NCBI RefSeq assembly: GCF_023333585.1
Contig: NZ_JAIQZN010000002.1
Coordinates: 93,920 to 157,919, forward strand
Direction of reading: 5' to 3'
Source: Argonema antarcticum A004/B2
GTDB taxonomy: Bacteria; Cyanobacteriota; Cyanobacteriia; Cyanobacteriales; Aerosakkonemataceae
DNA length: 64,000 nt
Shown piece after piece: positions 8,358 through 17,002 of the stretch; the first letter of the stretch is position 1, and every line of letters starts with the position of its first letter. A program made the position numbers and the translations under genes. The notes under the pieces were generated by a model. The model made no database searches. It worked only from the letters and a program-made list of their open reading frames with translations, and was not told the origin of the DNA.

Positions 8358-8739
8358 TTGGCCCTCTACGCAAAGCCTCAATCAGTTTTAGGGTTGTTTG
8401 TTCGAGTTCTGCTAGTTCTTGACGGCTTTTGACTTCAAACTCAACTTCGCTATCGCCTATCTTGACCTTTCCTTTGATGGGTTTATCTTGGAGGCGATCG
8501 CCCATCCACCCCAGAAAAGTCTTAATATTAGCTATGCTGACCTCAGCCGTCAGAAATCCGGCTAGAGTAGAAAATCCTTTAGCGCCAGTTTCAGTGTCCA
8601 AGTCTTCTGTACGGTCAGCCTTCTGGACTTCATCAAGTTGACGCAACTCAGGCAATAGCTTTTTAGCAAATTTCAGGCGCTCATCATCTTCTAATTCTGC
8701 GTCAGCTAAACCGAAGGTAATTTCAAGTATATCTGTCAT
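8350..8739 (-). CDS. EACC1-like effector-associated small protein
   Basis: The 129-residue product begins MTDILEITFGLADAEL and has an AAGGAT ribosome binding site; a start at 8775 would add 12 residues. A predicted helical middle (IANIKTFLGWMGDRL) is followed by a beta-rich segment GKVKIGDSEVEFEVKSRQEL and a C-terminal helix. This layout resembles effector-associated constant component 1 (EACC1), a small domain encoded beside caspase-type and other effectors in bacterial conflict systems. The assignment is by pattern, not by search. Its 3' end overlaps the caspase gene by eight bases, so translation is probably coupled and the two products likely work together. Confidence 0.6.
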   Translation of the reverse strand: MTDILEITFGLADAELEDDERLKFAKKLLPELRQLDEVQKADRTEDLDTETGAKGFSTLAGFLTAEVSIANIKTFLGWMGDRLQDKPIKGKVKIGDSEVEFEVKSRQELAELEQTTLKLIEALRRGPNA

Positions 8740-8792
8740 ATTTATCCTTTGGCGGATACCAATCCAAGATAGCATGAGCTTTTACCTTACCT

Positions 8793-8832
8793 ACAGATGT
8801 AGAGTCAATTCATAAATTGACTCTACATCTGT
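8793..8832. repeat. perfect 18-bp stem hairpin
   Basis: ACAGATGTAGAGTCAATT (8793-8810) and its exact complement (8815-8832) enclose the 4-base loop CATA. It lies between the 3' end of the PDH E2 gene and the start of the EACC1-like gene, both on the minus strand, so it could end E2 transcription. There is no adjoining T-run, and similar GTAGAG palindromes (43926-43959) suggest a dispersed repeat. Confidence 0.6.
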
Positions 8833-8891
8833 AATGGATGAGGCGATAAAATGTATATTTCCCCCCAAAGTTGGGGGGTTAGGGGGCAATC

Positions 8892-10172
8892 TTACATCGT
8901 CAAAGATTGCGGATTTGTTTCAATCAACTTCGCCAAATCTTTCAAGAAAGCTGCTGCATGGGCACCGTAAATAATACGATGATCGCAAGTAATATTTACC
9001 TGCATTTGCTGCTTCACTCCCAACATTCCATCTGCTGTTGCGACAACTTGTGGACGGGATGCGCCGATCGCAAGAATCGAACCTTGTCCGGGTGGTAAGA
9101 TAGCATCAAATCGGTCTACGCCAAACATTCCCAAATTCGACAGGGTAAATGTCCCTGAATTATACTCCTGCGGTTGCAATTGCTTACTTCTGGCCCGATC
9201 GACCAAATCTTTCCAGGTGCGAGAAAGCAAGTAGATATCTACCTTGTCGGCATTTTGCAATACTGGAGTAATCAGTCCGCCGTCATCCATCGCCACTGCT
9301 ACAGAAATATTAATCGCACTGCGATATTGAATTCCTTGTTCGGTATATCCCGCATTCAGTAGCGGATGTTTTTCCAATGTTACTGCAACTGCTTTAGCTA
9401 GCAACGCCGTCATCGTGACGCCTTTGGACTTGATCTGCTTATACAGTTTGTCGAGATTGTCTGTGGTGATAGTGTAGCCGACATGGTAGATAGGTACTTG
9501 CAGACTCGCCACCATATTCCGCACTACCGCATTTTGCAGGGTAGTTAAAGGGACTACTTGACCGGGGACAACTGGGGCTGGGGCTGGGGCTGGGGCGGGT
9601 TTGGCAGCTGGGGCGGGTGACGGTGCGGCAACGGGGGTTATTACTGGTGCTGCTGCGGGTGCTGTAGCCTTACCAGATGCGGCTTCCACATCCTCTGCTA
9701 CAATGCGTCCGTGAGGGCCGCTGCCTTTGAGGCTATTCAAATCTACTTTTAATTCTTTTGCCAACTTTTTGGCGCGGGGAGAGACGATCTGCCGTCCGTT
9801 GTCGCCATTAGCAGAACCTGCCGCCGCTGTAACGGGCTGGGCCGTCTCGGCTGGGGCTACTTTGGCTGGGGCAGTTGCCGCAGATGGGGCTTTTTTGCTG
9901 GCTGCTTGTTGCTTCGCCGTCTCAATTTCTGCTTCCGTTTCTGCTACTAGGGCAATGGCGGCACCAACGGGGGCTACTTCACCAGCTTGGATGACGATCG
10001 TAGCTAGATAGCCCTCGTAGAAGGTTTCTACATCCATATCTGCCTTGTCGGACTCGACCACGACCACCGTTTCGCCTTTTTCAACCTTGTCCCCAGGAGA
10101 TTTAACCCAGGAAACAATTTTGCCTTCGGTCATTGTAGAGCTGAGTGCGGGCATGAAAACTTCGTGGATCAT
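8892..10172 (-). CDS. pyruvate dehydrogenase complex E2, dihydrolipoamide acetyltransferase
   Basis: E2 core of pyruvate dehydrogenase, which transfers acetyl groups from lipoamide to CoA. One N-terminal lipoyl domain (residues 1-76, lipoyl-lysine in ESDKADMDVE) is followed by Ala/Pro-rich linkers, the peripheral-subunit binding domain (VSPRAKKLAKELKVDL...GRIVAEDV, about 130-168), and a catalytic domain from about 205 to 426 with GTFTLSNLGMFGVDRF and CDHRIIYGAHAAAFLKDL. The usual HxxxDG active site reads HRIIYG, with Tyr in place of Asp, which I believe is normal in cyanobacterial E2. The length (426) fits. The gene stands alone; E1 and E3 genes are not in the window. Confidence 0.95.
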   Translation of the reverse strand: MIHEVFMPALSSTMTEGKIVSWVKSPGDKVEKGETVVVVESDKADMDVETFYEGYLATIVIQAGEVAPVGAAIALVAETEAEIETAKQQAASKKAPSAATAPAKVAPAETAQPVTAAAGSANGDNGRQIVSPRAKKLAKELKVDLNSLKGSGPHGRIVAEDVEAASGKATAPAAAPVITPVAAPSPAPAAKPAPAPAPAPVVPGQVVPLTTLQNAVVRNMVASLQVPIYHVGYTITTDNLDKLYKQIKSKGVTMTALLAKAVAVTLEKHPLLNAGYTEQGIQYRSAINISVAVAMDDGGLITPVLQNADKVDIYLLSRTWKDLVDRARSKQLQPQEYNSGTFTLSNLGMFGVDRFDAILPPGQGSILAIGASRPQVVATADGMLGVKQQMQVNITCDHRIIYGAHAAAFLKDLAKLIETNPQSLTM

Positions 10173-10495
10173 GGCGTGATGTTCCGAATCGACAATTTCT
10201 TAGAATAACAGATTTTGGTATTAGTCATTGGGAAATTTCAGATTTATAAGGGAAAATTATTAATTAAAAATAAATTTGAAATCTGCAATCTAGAATATGA
10301 AATTTTTCGATGATATCATGTCCGGTAGTATCGTTAGTTTAAAAGTGATATCTTTAAATTCTCTATCTTCATCTGTGGTTAAATTTTTACCACAGATGAA
10401 GACAGATAAACACAGATGAACACAGATAAGAACGGAAATTTTTTAGAGAATCGATGCGATGCAACCAAACATGATATGACTCATGACTTCTTTGG
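10173..10495. other. gene-free gap with ACAGATGAA-type repeat
   Basis: This 323-bp gap is AT-rich upstream of the PDH E2 gene and contains the repeat block ACCACAGATGAAGACAGATA and relatives at 10390-10430. No gene is supported. Confidence 0.6.
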
Positions 10496-10951
10496 CTAAA
10501 TATCGCCGCGAATTTCTTCTACGATCCCATCTCGCAGCAGTATTTCTACTTGCATTTTCTCAACTAAGTTGTCTCCTGGCTCAATGCGGAAAATGCTTTC
10601 AATTTGGCCTTGACTGACTTCTTGGTTGAGTTCGAGGAGTTGGATTTGTTGCAGTTGTTGCAGGGCTTGATTTTTCTGTTCTAGCAGTTCGCTTTTCCTT
10701 TGATTCACCTGCATTTGAATGTTTTCAATTTGTTGCATTACCTGCGGGCCGGGGGGTTGCAGGCTTTGTTTTTGAATTTCTGTTATTGCCCGCTGTCCTT
10801 GAATTTCTAGCTGTTGCAATTGCTGGTCTGTTTGATTGAGTTGGGTTTGCAGTTGTTGCTGCGCCTCATCTTTCCAGCGGGGCGTAACGATCGCTTTGAC
10901 TGTAACCGGGCGCTTTAGCAAAAGGTGGTTTGTAGAGACATCCATAACCAT
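10496..10951 (-). CDS. YlqD family protein
   Basis: The 151-residue protein has the YlqD start (LLLKRPVTVKAIVTPRWKDEAQQQL), a long Gln-rich coiled coil (about residues 30-105, with QQLQQLEIQGQRAITEIQKQ), and a short beta-rich C-terminus (IEPGDNLVEKMQVEILLRDGIVEEIRGDI). YlqD is a conserved protein of unknown function in Firmicutes and cyanobacteria. The start could also be the second ATG, two codons in. It lies 120 bases upstream of nothing obvious and downstream of the acyl-ACP synthetase gene on the same strand, so the two could share a transcript. Confidence 0.85.
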   Translation of the reverse strand: MVMDVSTNHLLLKRPVTVKAIVTPRWKDEAQQQLQTQLNQTDQQLQQLEIQGQRAITEIQKQSLQPPGPQVMQQIENIQMQVNQRKSELLEQKNQALQQLQQIQLLELNQEVSQGQIESIFRIEPGDNLVEKMQVEILLRDGIVEEIRGDI

Positions 10952-11074
10952 TTAACTTTGAATCTCTTTCTAGGGGGGGGTTTCTGTGAGTGCCTTCAGT
11001 AGTGCTGAGTGGTGAGTAATTTTTTTTCTCCGCACTCAGCACTCAACACTCAGTACTGAATGGACTGACTGTTT

Positions 11075-13063
11075 TTAGTACATCCCGTCGATCATATCGC
11101 GATAGCGTTCCATTACGACGGGTCGCTTAATTTTCAGGGTTTGAGTCATCATGCCGTTTTCAATGGAAAATGGCTCTAGAATCAACTTGAAAGGGCCGAT
11201 GCGGTCATCGGGGCGGTAACCGGGACGGTTTTGGACTTCGCGAGTTAGTTCTTGCCGGAATAAGTCCTGGACAATTTTACTATCCAGGTTAATTTCTTGG
11301 GTGGACGAGGAATCGAGGGATATGGTTTCCTCCGGTAGGGACAGTCGCAGGTTTTGGGATGATGCCCATGTCTTGAGGGCTTCTGTGTTGGGAACAATCA
11401 AGGCACCGATCGATCGCGCATCTTGCCCTACTAGCATAATCTGATCGATATAAGGACTACGCAAGCAGGCATCTTCTAGAGGCTGCGGTTCGATATTTTC
11501 CCCATTGGTTAATACGATCGTATCCTTAGCGCGTCCGGTCAGCACCAAATCGTTCCCCGCTGTCAACCAACCCAAATCGCCGGTATCAAACCAACCTTCA
11601 GGATCGATCGCCTTCGCAGTTGCCGTAGGATTTTGATAATATCCTCGCATTACTTGTGGCCCCCGCACCAGCACTAAGCCACGCTGACCCACAGGTAGGG
11701 TTTCGCGGGTTTCTGGGTCAACAATCTTGCATTCCGTACCCGGAATTGCCTGTCCCGCCGAACCGCGCAGATTATGCCAAGGGCGACGGGCGTGGGTAAC
11801 GGGGGATGTTTCTGTTAAACCAAAGCCTACCAGCACTTCTATGCCGACAATTTCAAAAAAGTTGTCTAAGTGCATTGCCAAAGAACCGCCACCGCTGAGG
11901 ACGTACTTCAGTTTTCCGCCTGTAGCTTCGCGTACTTGTCGATAAACCAGGCGTTCTGCTAGTGCGTGGAGGGGGGTAAGGGCAATGGTTTGCATCGCCG
12001 CTGCTAGCTTTTGGGATGGGGATGGCGGGTAGGGTTGTAAGGTTAAACTGCGGACAATTCGCCGCGCCTCGATATACTTTTGGCTGATACCCAGCAGGGT
12101 GTTAATCAATCGTTGTTTGTTGGCGGGTTGTTCGCGAAACTGCTTTTGCACGCCTTCATAAATTGATTCCCAAAGTCGGGGTACTCCTACCATATACTGA
12201 GGTTTGTATTGCTTGAGGTCTGATTTGACGTGGCGCAGGGTGGTGTAAATCTGCCTGCAACCTTGGGATAAGAGGAAGTATTCGGCGGCGCGTTCGTAAG
12301 CGTGCCAGGTGGGGAGTATGCTTAGCACAGTCTCACCAGTTTGCGGTTGAATGACTGAACCCAAGGTGGTGACTTGGTGTAGCAGGTTACCGTGAGATAG
12401 CATTACGCCTTTCGGTTTGCCGGTGGTTCCAGATGTGTAGAGTAGGGTTGCGAGTTTATCTAGGTTTTGGCTGACTGGTTTTAATTTTTGGGAAACACCA
12501 GCTGCCATTAGCTGAGAGAAATTGAGTACTTTGAGGTTTGATGAAGTTTCTGGTTGTTCGTCCGATAGCAAGACGGCAAATTGGATGGGGAGGTCGTAAA
12601 TGCGCTCGCGTATTTTTTTGAGCGTTTTGTTATCTTCTACCACCAAAACCGTACTGCCGCTATTCTCCAAAATATACAGTAATTCTTCTCGCTCTGCCGA
12701 GGCGCTGCGAACCACATCAGCTGCCCCTGCCATCATAATGCCCTGATCTGCGATCGTCCAGCGAGGACTGTTGTCGGCAATTAACGCGACGCGAGGCGGT
12801 TCTGCCGCCGGTTCGAGTCCCAACGCCTGCAAACCAGCCGCAAACTGCTGAATTTGTTGGTAGAGTTGGGGGTATGTGAGCATTACTTCTGGCTTGGCGT
12901 GGGGGTCGTGGAGGGCGACGACTTTTTCAAATCGTTGCACTGCCAGAGGCCAAATTTCCGGTAAGGACTGCACTGAGGAGTAATCTGCCATTCGTTTCAA
13001 GTTGGCACGTTCTCGTTCAGTCATTTTCAAGGAGTGGGGAGAGGCAGGCTGTTCTTTCAACAT
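11075..13063 (-). CDS. aas: long-chain acyl-[ACP]/acyl-CoA synthetase (AMP-forming)
   Basis: This adenylate-forming enzyme activates free fatty acids; the cyanobacterial homologue (slr1609 type) recycles fatty acids onto acyl carrier protein. Evidence is the P-loop LLYTSGTTGKPKGVMLSHGN, the A5 motif GFGLTETSPVTHAR, and the A7-A8 region DTGDLGWLTAGNDLVLTGRAKDTIV ahead of LTNGENIEPQPLED. With the ATG at 13063 (MLKEQPASP) it has 662 residues; an upstream start at 13102 would add 13. Both lengths fit the family. It is likely membrane-associated. The assignment to ACP rather than CoA is from the cyanobacterial context, not from a residue I can point to. Confidence 0.88.
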   Translation of the reverse strand: MLKEQPASPHSLKMTERERANLKRMADYSSVQSLPEIWPLAVQRFEKVVALHDPHAKPEVMLTYPQLYQQIQQFAAGLQALGLEPAAEPPRVALIADNSPRWTIADQGIMMAGAADVVRSASAEREELLYILENSGSTVLVVEDNKTLKKIRERIYDLPIQFAVLLSDEQPETSSNLKVLNFSQLMAAGVSQKLKPVSQNLDKLATLLYTSGTTGKPKGVMLSHGNLLHQVTTLGSVIQPQTGETVLSILPTWHAYERAAEYFLLSQGCRQIYTTLRHVKSDLKQYKPQYMVGVPRLWESIYEGVQKQFREQPANKQRLINTLLGISQKYIEARRIVRSLTLQPYPPSPSQKLAAAMQTIALTPLHALAERLVYRQVREATGGKLKYVLSGGGSLAMHLDNFFEIVGIEVLVGFGLTETSPVTHARRPWHNLRGSAGQAIPGTECKIVDPETRETLPVGQRGLVLVRGPQVMRGYYQNPTATAKAIDPEGWFDTGDLGWLTAGNDLVLTGRAKDTIVLTNGENIEPQPLEDACLRSPYIDQIMLVGQDARSIGALIVPNTEALKTWASSQNLRLSLPEETISLDSSSTQEINLDSKIVQDLFRQELTREVQNRPGYRPDDRIGPFKLILEPFSIENGMMTQTLKIKRPVVMERYRDMIDGMY

Positions 13064-13257
13064 AGTCTCACATTTGAATGTCAATTTATCTTGTTTACAC
13101 ACTATCTCTACAATGGCGCAGTTGGAATATCTGGGGGACAGAAATGATTTTGGCTGTCTTGTTCGGGATGAGGATGTTTTTTAATGCGATCGCTATATCT
13201 AGAATTCGCCGAATCTGGCTACCATAAGATAGGGTGCGAGGAGGTTGCTGGCAGCAG

Positions 13258-13824
13258 ATGACTGATGCGACAAGTTCAATTATTACAGTTTGGGGATATC
13301 ATGGCACAAGTGCAGAGGCAGCTGAGCTAATTCTGCGAGAAGGTTTTAGTATAAAGTCTAGTAGATATCATTGGTTAGGAGACGGCGTTTACTTCTTCCA
13401 AGACGCGCCTTTACGCGCATGGGAATGGGCCCAAAGGCGTTATTCAGACCCAGCGGTGATACGTTCCTTAATCCACTTAGATCAAAACTGCATGGATTTA
13501 GTTGATATTAAGTGGTTTTCCTTAATCGATGAAATGTATCAGTTGTATTTAGCTCGATACGAACGAACACAGCAGCCTTTACCTGTACAAAATCTTGAGA
13601 GAAAGGCTCATGGTTTAGACTGTGATTTCTTCAATTTTATGGTCGGATTACTTTCCCAGAGAAGAGGAATAAGAATGCCTGCTATTCGAGGCGTATTTAT
13701 GGAAGGCGAGCGAATTTTTGCTAATTCTGCCATTTTTAACCGCGCTCATATTCAGATAGCAGTTATCGATAACTCTCTTATTCAGGAGTCTAGTTTAATA
13801 GAAACACCAGGAGGAATACAATAA
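13258..13824 (+). CDS. PARP-like ADP-ribosyltransferase-fold protein
   Basis: The 188-residue protein opens with YHGTSAEAAELILREGF and WLGDGVYFFQDAPLRAWEWA. These match the first two motifs of the H-Y-[EQ] ADP-ribosyltransferase clan (compare PARP W-HGS...ILxxGL and GxGIYFAD): His binds NAD ribose and Tyr stacks on nicotinamide. The third motif probably lies in FANSAIFNRAHIQIAVID near the C-terminus, but I cannot fix the residue. AGGAGG at 13239-13244 precedes the ATG at 13258; a GTG at 13234 would add eight residues. The stop overlaps the next gene's start by one base (TAATG), so the pair is co-expressed. It could be a toxin or a signalling modifier; the target is unknown. Confidence 0.65.
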   Translation: MTDATSSIITVWGYHGTSAEAAELILREGFSIKSSRYHWLGDGVYFFQDAPLRAWEWAQRRYSDPAVIRSLIHLDQNCMDLVDIKWFSLIDEMYQLYLARYERTQQPLPVQNLERKAHGLDCDFFNFMVGLLSQRRGIRMPAIRGVFMEGERIFANSAIFNRAHIQIAVIDNSLIQESSLIETPGGIQ

Positions 13825-14231
13825 TGCTCGATCCTAAAGAAATTGGCGATTTTCTTCGTAAGTATTTTACAGAAATCTCCGATGAGCAGTTTCTTGAAGA
13901 TTACAAAAGGTTCTGTCCAGAAATCACCGATCCTGATGCCTATCAAGGTATAGAACCACTTACAGAGTCTGAGGTCAGACAAGAAGGTAATAAAGAAATA
14001 AGTGATTTGCCACAAGAATCAGAAAAAGTAAGAGAACAAGCCATTAACGAAACAAAAAATGCTTTGAAAAAGCTGATTGCTACATACCAAAATGAATTAC
14101 CTAACAATTTGGTTTTCACAATTGAAGATAATACAGTTCAAGCAGTTGTTACATTTCTTCGATCGGAAGAATTAGAGACTTTACAAAAAGAAGATTTATC
14201 GCTAGTTTACCGCCAAAAGCAAGCTTCTTAA
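13824..14231 (+). CDS. partner protein of the ART-fold gene, unknown function
   Basis: I do not recognise this 135-residue family. It is acidic (theoretical charge clearly negative from its many Glu/Asp), with an N-terminal region rich in DFLRKYFTEISDEQFLEDYKR, a helical middle (ESEKVREQAINETKNALKKL), and a C-terminal strand-like segment (NNLVFTIEDNTVQAVVTFL). It begins within the stop of the ART-fold gene (TAATG), so translation is probably coupled. A small acidic partner downstream of an ART-fold protein is the layout of a toxin with its antidote or a substrate/regulator, but this is inference. It ends one base before the convergent recQ stop. Confidence 0.6.
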   Translation: MLDPKEIGDFLRKYFTEISDEQFLEDYKRFCPEITDPDAYQGIEPLTESEVRQEGNKEISDLPQESEKVREQAINETKNALKKLIATYQNELPNNLVFTIEDNTVQAVVTFLRSEELETLQKEDLSLVYRQKQAS

Positions 14232-16409
14232 TCAACCTCTATTTTCTAGTCGCCACTTAGCCCGAACGAAGCGAATTTCATCGTAAGTGAACTTTTCTTT
14301 GAGATATTCGTAGATTGGTTTAAGCGTATCAGCACTGCCAATTTCTTGTATGGCCTGCCAGATTATTTTTTGACGTTCTGGCAAAACTATTCTGTCCAAA
14401 TCTACAGGTTTTCCCATTTCCATTAGTTCAACAAAATGACTCATAATAGTGCTGGTTCTTAAATTACGTTTTTGAGCAATTTCTTCCAGATTTAACCCTT
14501 GTTCAAATAGCTCAAAACTCATTAATTGCGTGTACTGTGCTGAACCTGTTTTCTCAGCATTTCTGATCTTTTTTTGGGAATCTCCAGTACTTGTTGATAG
14601 TCCTTGTTCTTGTCTGTAAACTTGAATTTCCTTAACGAAACGAGAACCGTATTTATCTACCTTTTGATCGGAGACTCCGGAAAGTTGTGCAAATTCTATT
14701 AGTGTTTGGGGTTGCACTTGAGCCATTACTTTCAGCGTAGAATCTTGAAATACAACATAAGGAGGGACAGATTGTTCGTCAGCGATTTGTTTGCGGAGTT
14801 GGCGCAAGCGATCGAACAGCATTTCCATCCCCGCTCTTTTCATATTTTTCTCGTCCTGGCTAGGGATATTTCTAGCAGGAACTACAATATGAACAGGACG
14901 CTGACGCCGCATTACTTCCCAACTGAGGGGATTGAGTTTCAGTACAGCATATCCATCTGTGGTTTGATCTAATAAACTTTGGTGTAAGAGCGATCGGGCC
15001 AAGATCTTCCACTCATCCGCAGTTTTATCTTTGCCAATTCCATAAGTAGAAAGCTCATCATGTTTATTCTGCAAAATCTTCTGATTTCGAGAACCGCGTA
15101 GCACATCAATGATATAAATCATCCCAAATCTTTCATGACAACGAGCTACGCAAGAAAGGAACTTCATCGCTTCAGTTGTCCAGTCTTCCAATGGTTGAGG
15201 TTGACGACAGTTATCGCAATTACCACAATTACCCGGAAAAAACTCTCCGAAATAACTTAACTGCATTGTCCGACGACAGTCTGTACCTTGAGCGTAGTCA
15301 ATCATGCGACGCAACTGTTGACGCGCAATTTTTTGTTCTTTTTCGTCTGTTTTTTGGTCAATCCCCCACTCGATTTTCTTGATGTCACCATAACTGAAGA
15401 ATATTGTACAACGAGCTGGTTCTCCATCTCGTCCGGCGCGTCCTGCTTCTTGGTAATAACCTTCTAAATTGCGGGATAAGTCGTAGTGAACTACTAAGCG
15501 CACATCTGGTTTATTGATACCCATACCAAAAGCAACTGTCGCTACCATAACTTGTACGTCATCGCGAATGAAACGAGTTTGATTGCTGGTGCGTTCTTCG
15601 TCACTCAATCCGGCGTGGTAAGGTAAAGCTTTAATGTCATCTTTCTGTAGCTTAAAGGCGAGTTCGTCAACTGAGCGACGACTGAGACAATATATAATTA
15701 CTGCACCTTTGATCTTGCGAATTTGCGATAATAATTCTGTGTAGGTACTTTTCTGTTTGGGACGAACTTCGTAGTAAAGATTTTGGCGATTGAAACTGGC
15801 AATGTGGACGCTGGGTTGTCGCAGTGTAAGCTGTTGGATGATGTCTTGACGGACGCGATCGGTGGCGGTGGCAGTTAGCGCCATAATGGGAACGTCGGGA
15901 TAGCGTTGGCGCAATAGCTGCAATTGGCGGTATTCTGGACGAAAGTCGTGTCCCCACTCGGAGACGCAGTGCGCTTCGTCGATCGCAAAACCAGCAATCC
16001 CAATTTGGTGCTTTACTAAGTCTATAAATGGCAGAAATCTCTCGCTGAGCAAGCGTTCTGGGGCAACATAGAGGAGTTTGGTGTGACCGTTGCGAATGGC
16101 TTCTTCGCGCGATCGCACCTGGTAACTGTTCAAGCTACTATTGAGAAATGTGGCCCCAATGCCATTATTTTTTAGCGCGTCCACTTGGTCTTGCATTAGG
16201 GAAATCAGCGGCGAAACCACCACCGTCAAACCGGATTTTAGCAGTGCTGGTAGTTGAAAACACAAAGATTTGCCGCCGCCAGTAGGCATGACGATCAGCA
16301 AATCCCGGTTTTGCAGGGCTTCTTCTACTATCTGCTGCTGTCCTGGGCGGAAACTGTCGTAGCCAAAATAATGTTTGAGTGCTTTTTCCAGGGAGCGAAA
16401 CTGAGACAT
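14232..16409 (-). CDS. recQ: ATP-dependent DNA helicase RecQ
   Basis: Superfamily 2 3'-5' helicase. It has the Q/0 region (YFGYDSFRPGQQQIVEEAL), Walker A (MPTGGGKSLCFQLP, about 40-53), DEAH box (AIDEAHCVSEWGHDFRPEY, about 141), motif V-VI (VATVAFGMGINKPDVR, EAGRAGRDGEPA), the zinc-binding cysteines (CRRTMQLSYFGEFFPGNC-GNCDNC), a winged-helix domain, an HRDC domain (about 545-620) and a further helical tail. At 725 residues it is a full-length RecQ of the longer cyanobacterial type. It converges on the ART-fold operon with no spacer. It repairs stalled or broken forks in the cytoplasm. Confidence 0.95.
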   Translation of the reverse strand: MSQFRSLEKALKHYFGYDSFRPGQQQIVEEALQNRDLLIVMPTGGGKSLCFQLPALLKSGLTVVVSPLISLMQDQVDALKNNGIGATFLNSSLNSYQVRSREEAIRNGHTKLLYVAPERLLSERFLPFIDLVKHQIGIAGFAIDEAHCVSEWGHDFRPEYRQLQLLRQRYPDVPIMALTATATDRVRQDIIQQLTLRQPSVHIASFNRQNLYYEVRPKQKSTYTELLSQIRKIKGAVIIYCLSRRSVDELAFKLQKDDIKALPYHAGLSDEERTSNQTRFIRDDVQVMVATVAFGMGINKPDVRLVVHYDLSRNLEGYYQEAGRAGRDGEPARCTIFFSYGDIKKIEWGIDQKTDEKEQKIARQQLRRMIDYAQGTDCRRTMQLSYFGEFFPGNCGNCDNCRQPQPLEDWTTEAMKFLSCVARCHERFGMIYIIDVLRGSRNQKILQNKHDELSTYGIGKDKTADEWKILARSLLHQSLLDQTTDGYAVLKLNPLSWEVMRRQRPVHIVVPARNIPSQDEKNMKRAGMEMLFDRLRQLRKQIADEQSVPPYVVFQDSTLKVMAQVQPQTLIEFAQLSGVSDQKVDKYGSRFVKEIQVYRQEQGLSTSTGDSQKKIRNAEKTGSAQYTQLMSFELFEQGLNLEEIAQKRNLRTSTIMSHFVELMEMGKPVDLDRIVLPERQKIIWQAIQEIGSADTLKPIYEYLKEKFTYDEIRFVRAKWRLENRG

Positions 16410-16488
16410 GATGGAGTGGATTTTCAGATATTATACCTGCACCTTAGCTTCATAATGGTACTTGGAAAGTCGTTCAGTAAAGAAACCT

Positions 16489-16773
16489 ATGCCGAAAGCT
16501 GTTTGGAATGGTGCTACTTTAGCCGAAAGCGATCAGTGCCAAGTTGTGGAAGGAAACCAATACTTCCCGCCTGATGCAATTAACAAGGAGTATTTCAAGG
16601 AAAGCAATACTCACTCGACTTGCCCCTGGAAGGGCGTCGCCAGTTACTATAGTATCGAAGTTGATGGGCAACTGAACAAAGATGCGGCCTGGTACTACCC
16701 GCAACCTAAAGACGCCGCTAAGAATATTGAGGGTTATGTGGCATTTTGGAAGGGTGTGAAGGTGGAGGTGTAG
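16489..16773 (+). CDS. DUF427 domain-containing protein
   Basis: The 94-residue protein (MPKAVWNGATLAESD...) is a single DUF427 domain: it includes FPPDAINKEYFKESNTHSTCPWKG, SYYSIEVDGQ, AAWYYPQPKDAAKNIEGYVAFWKGVKVE. This is a small, widespread beta-rich domain of unknown biochemical role. I chose the ATG at 16489; the upstream in-frame ATG at 16462 adds nine residues outside the family's usual start. It is divergent from recQ and followed by a dispersed repeat. Confidence 0.9.
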   Translation: MPKAVWNGATLAESDQCQVVEGNQYFPPDAINKEYFKESNTHSTCPWKGVASYYSIEVDGQLNKDAAWYYPQPKDAAKNIEGYVAFWKGVKVEV

Positions 16774-16774
16774 G

Positions 16775-16882
16775 AAAACCTCACCCCCTAGCCCCCTCTC
16801 CGATCTCGGAGAGGGGGGTGAAGAGAAGAACCTCACCCCCCCAACCCCCCTCTCCGAGATCGGAGAGGGGGGTGAAGAGAAG
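16775..16882. repeat. CCCCTCTCC-GGAGAGGGG palindromic repeats
   Basis: Two adjacent units of CTCACCCCC...CCCTCTCCGA(G)ATCTCGGAGAGGGGGG, each a strong hairpin, lie just after the DUF427 gene. Related strings occur at 5947-5990. They are typical intergenic cyanobacterial repeats and may also end transcription. Confidence 0.7.
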
Positions 16883-17002
16883 AATATGGAGGGGTGGGTG
16901 GGATGGGCGAGACGCCCGTCCATCCCTGGTTATTTCAGGGCACGCTGGACGCCTTTACGCCTGATCCGATCTCTGATGAAAACTAAACAAGGTAGGTAAA
17001 TT

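Noticed and set aside
10496..10951. Gln-rich coiled-coil protein as a structural or phage tail protein
   Set aside because: The N- and C-terminal blocks fit YlqD, a conserved cyanobacterial family.
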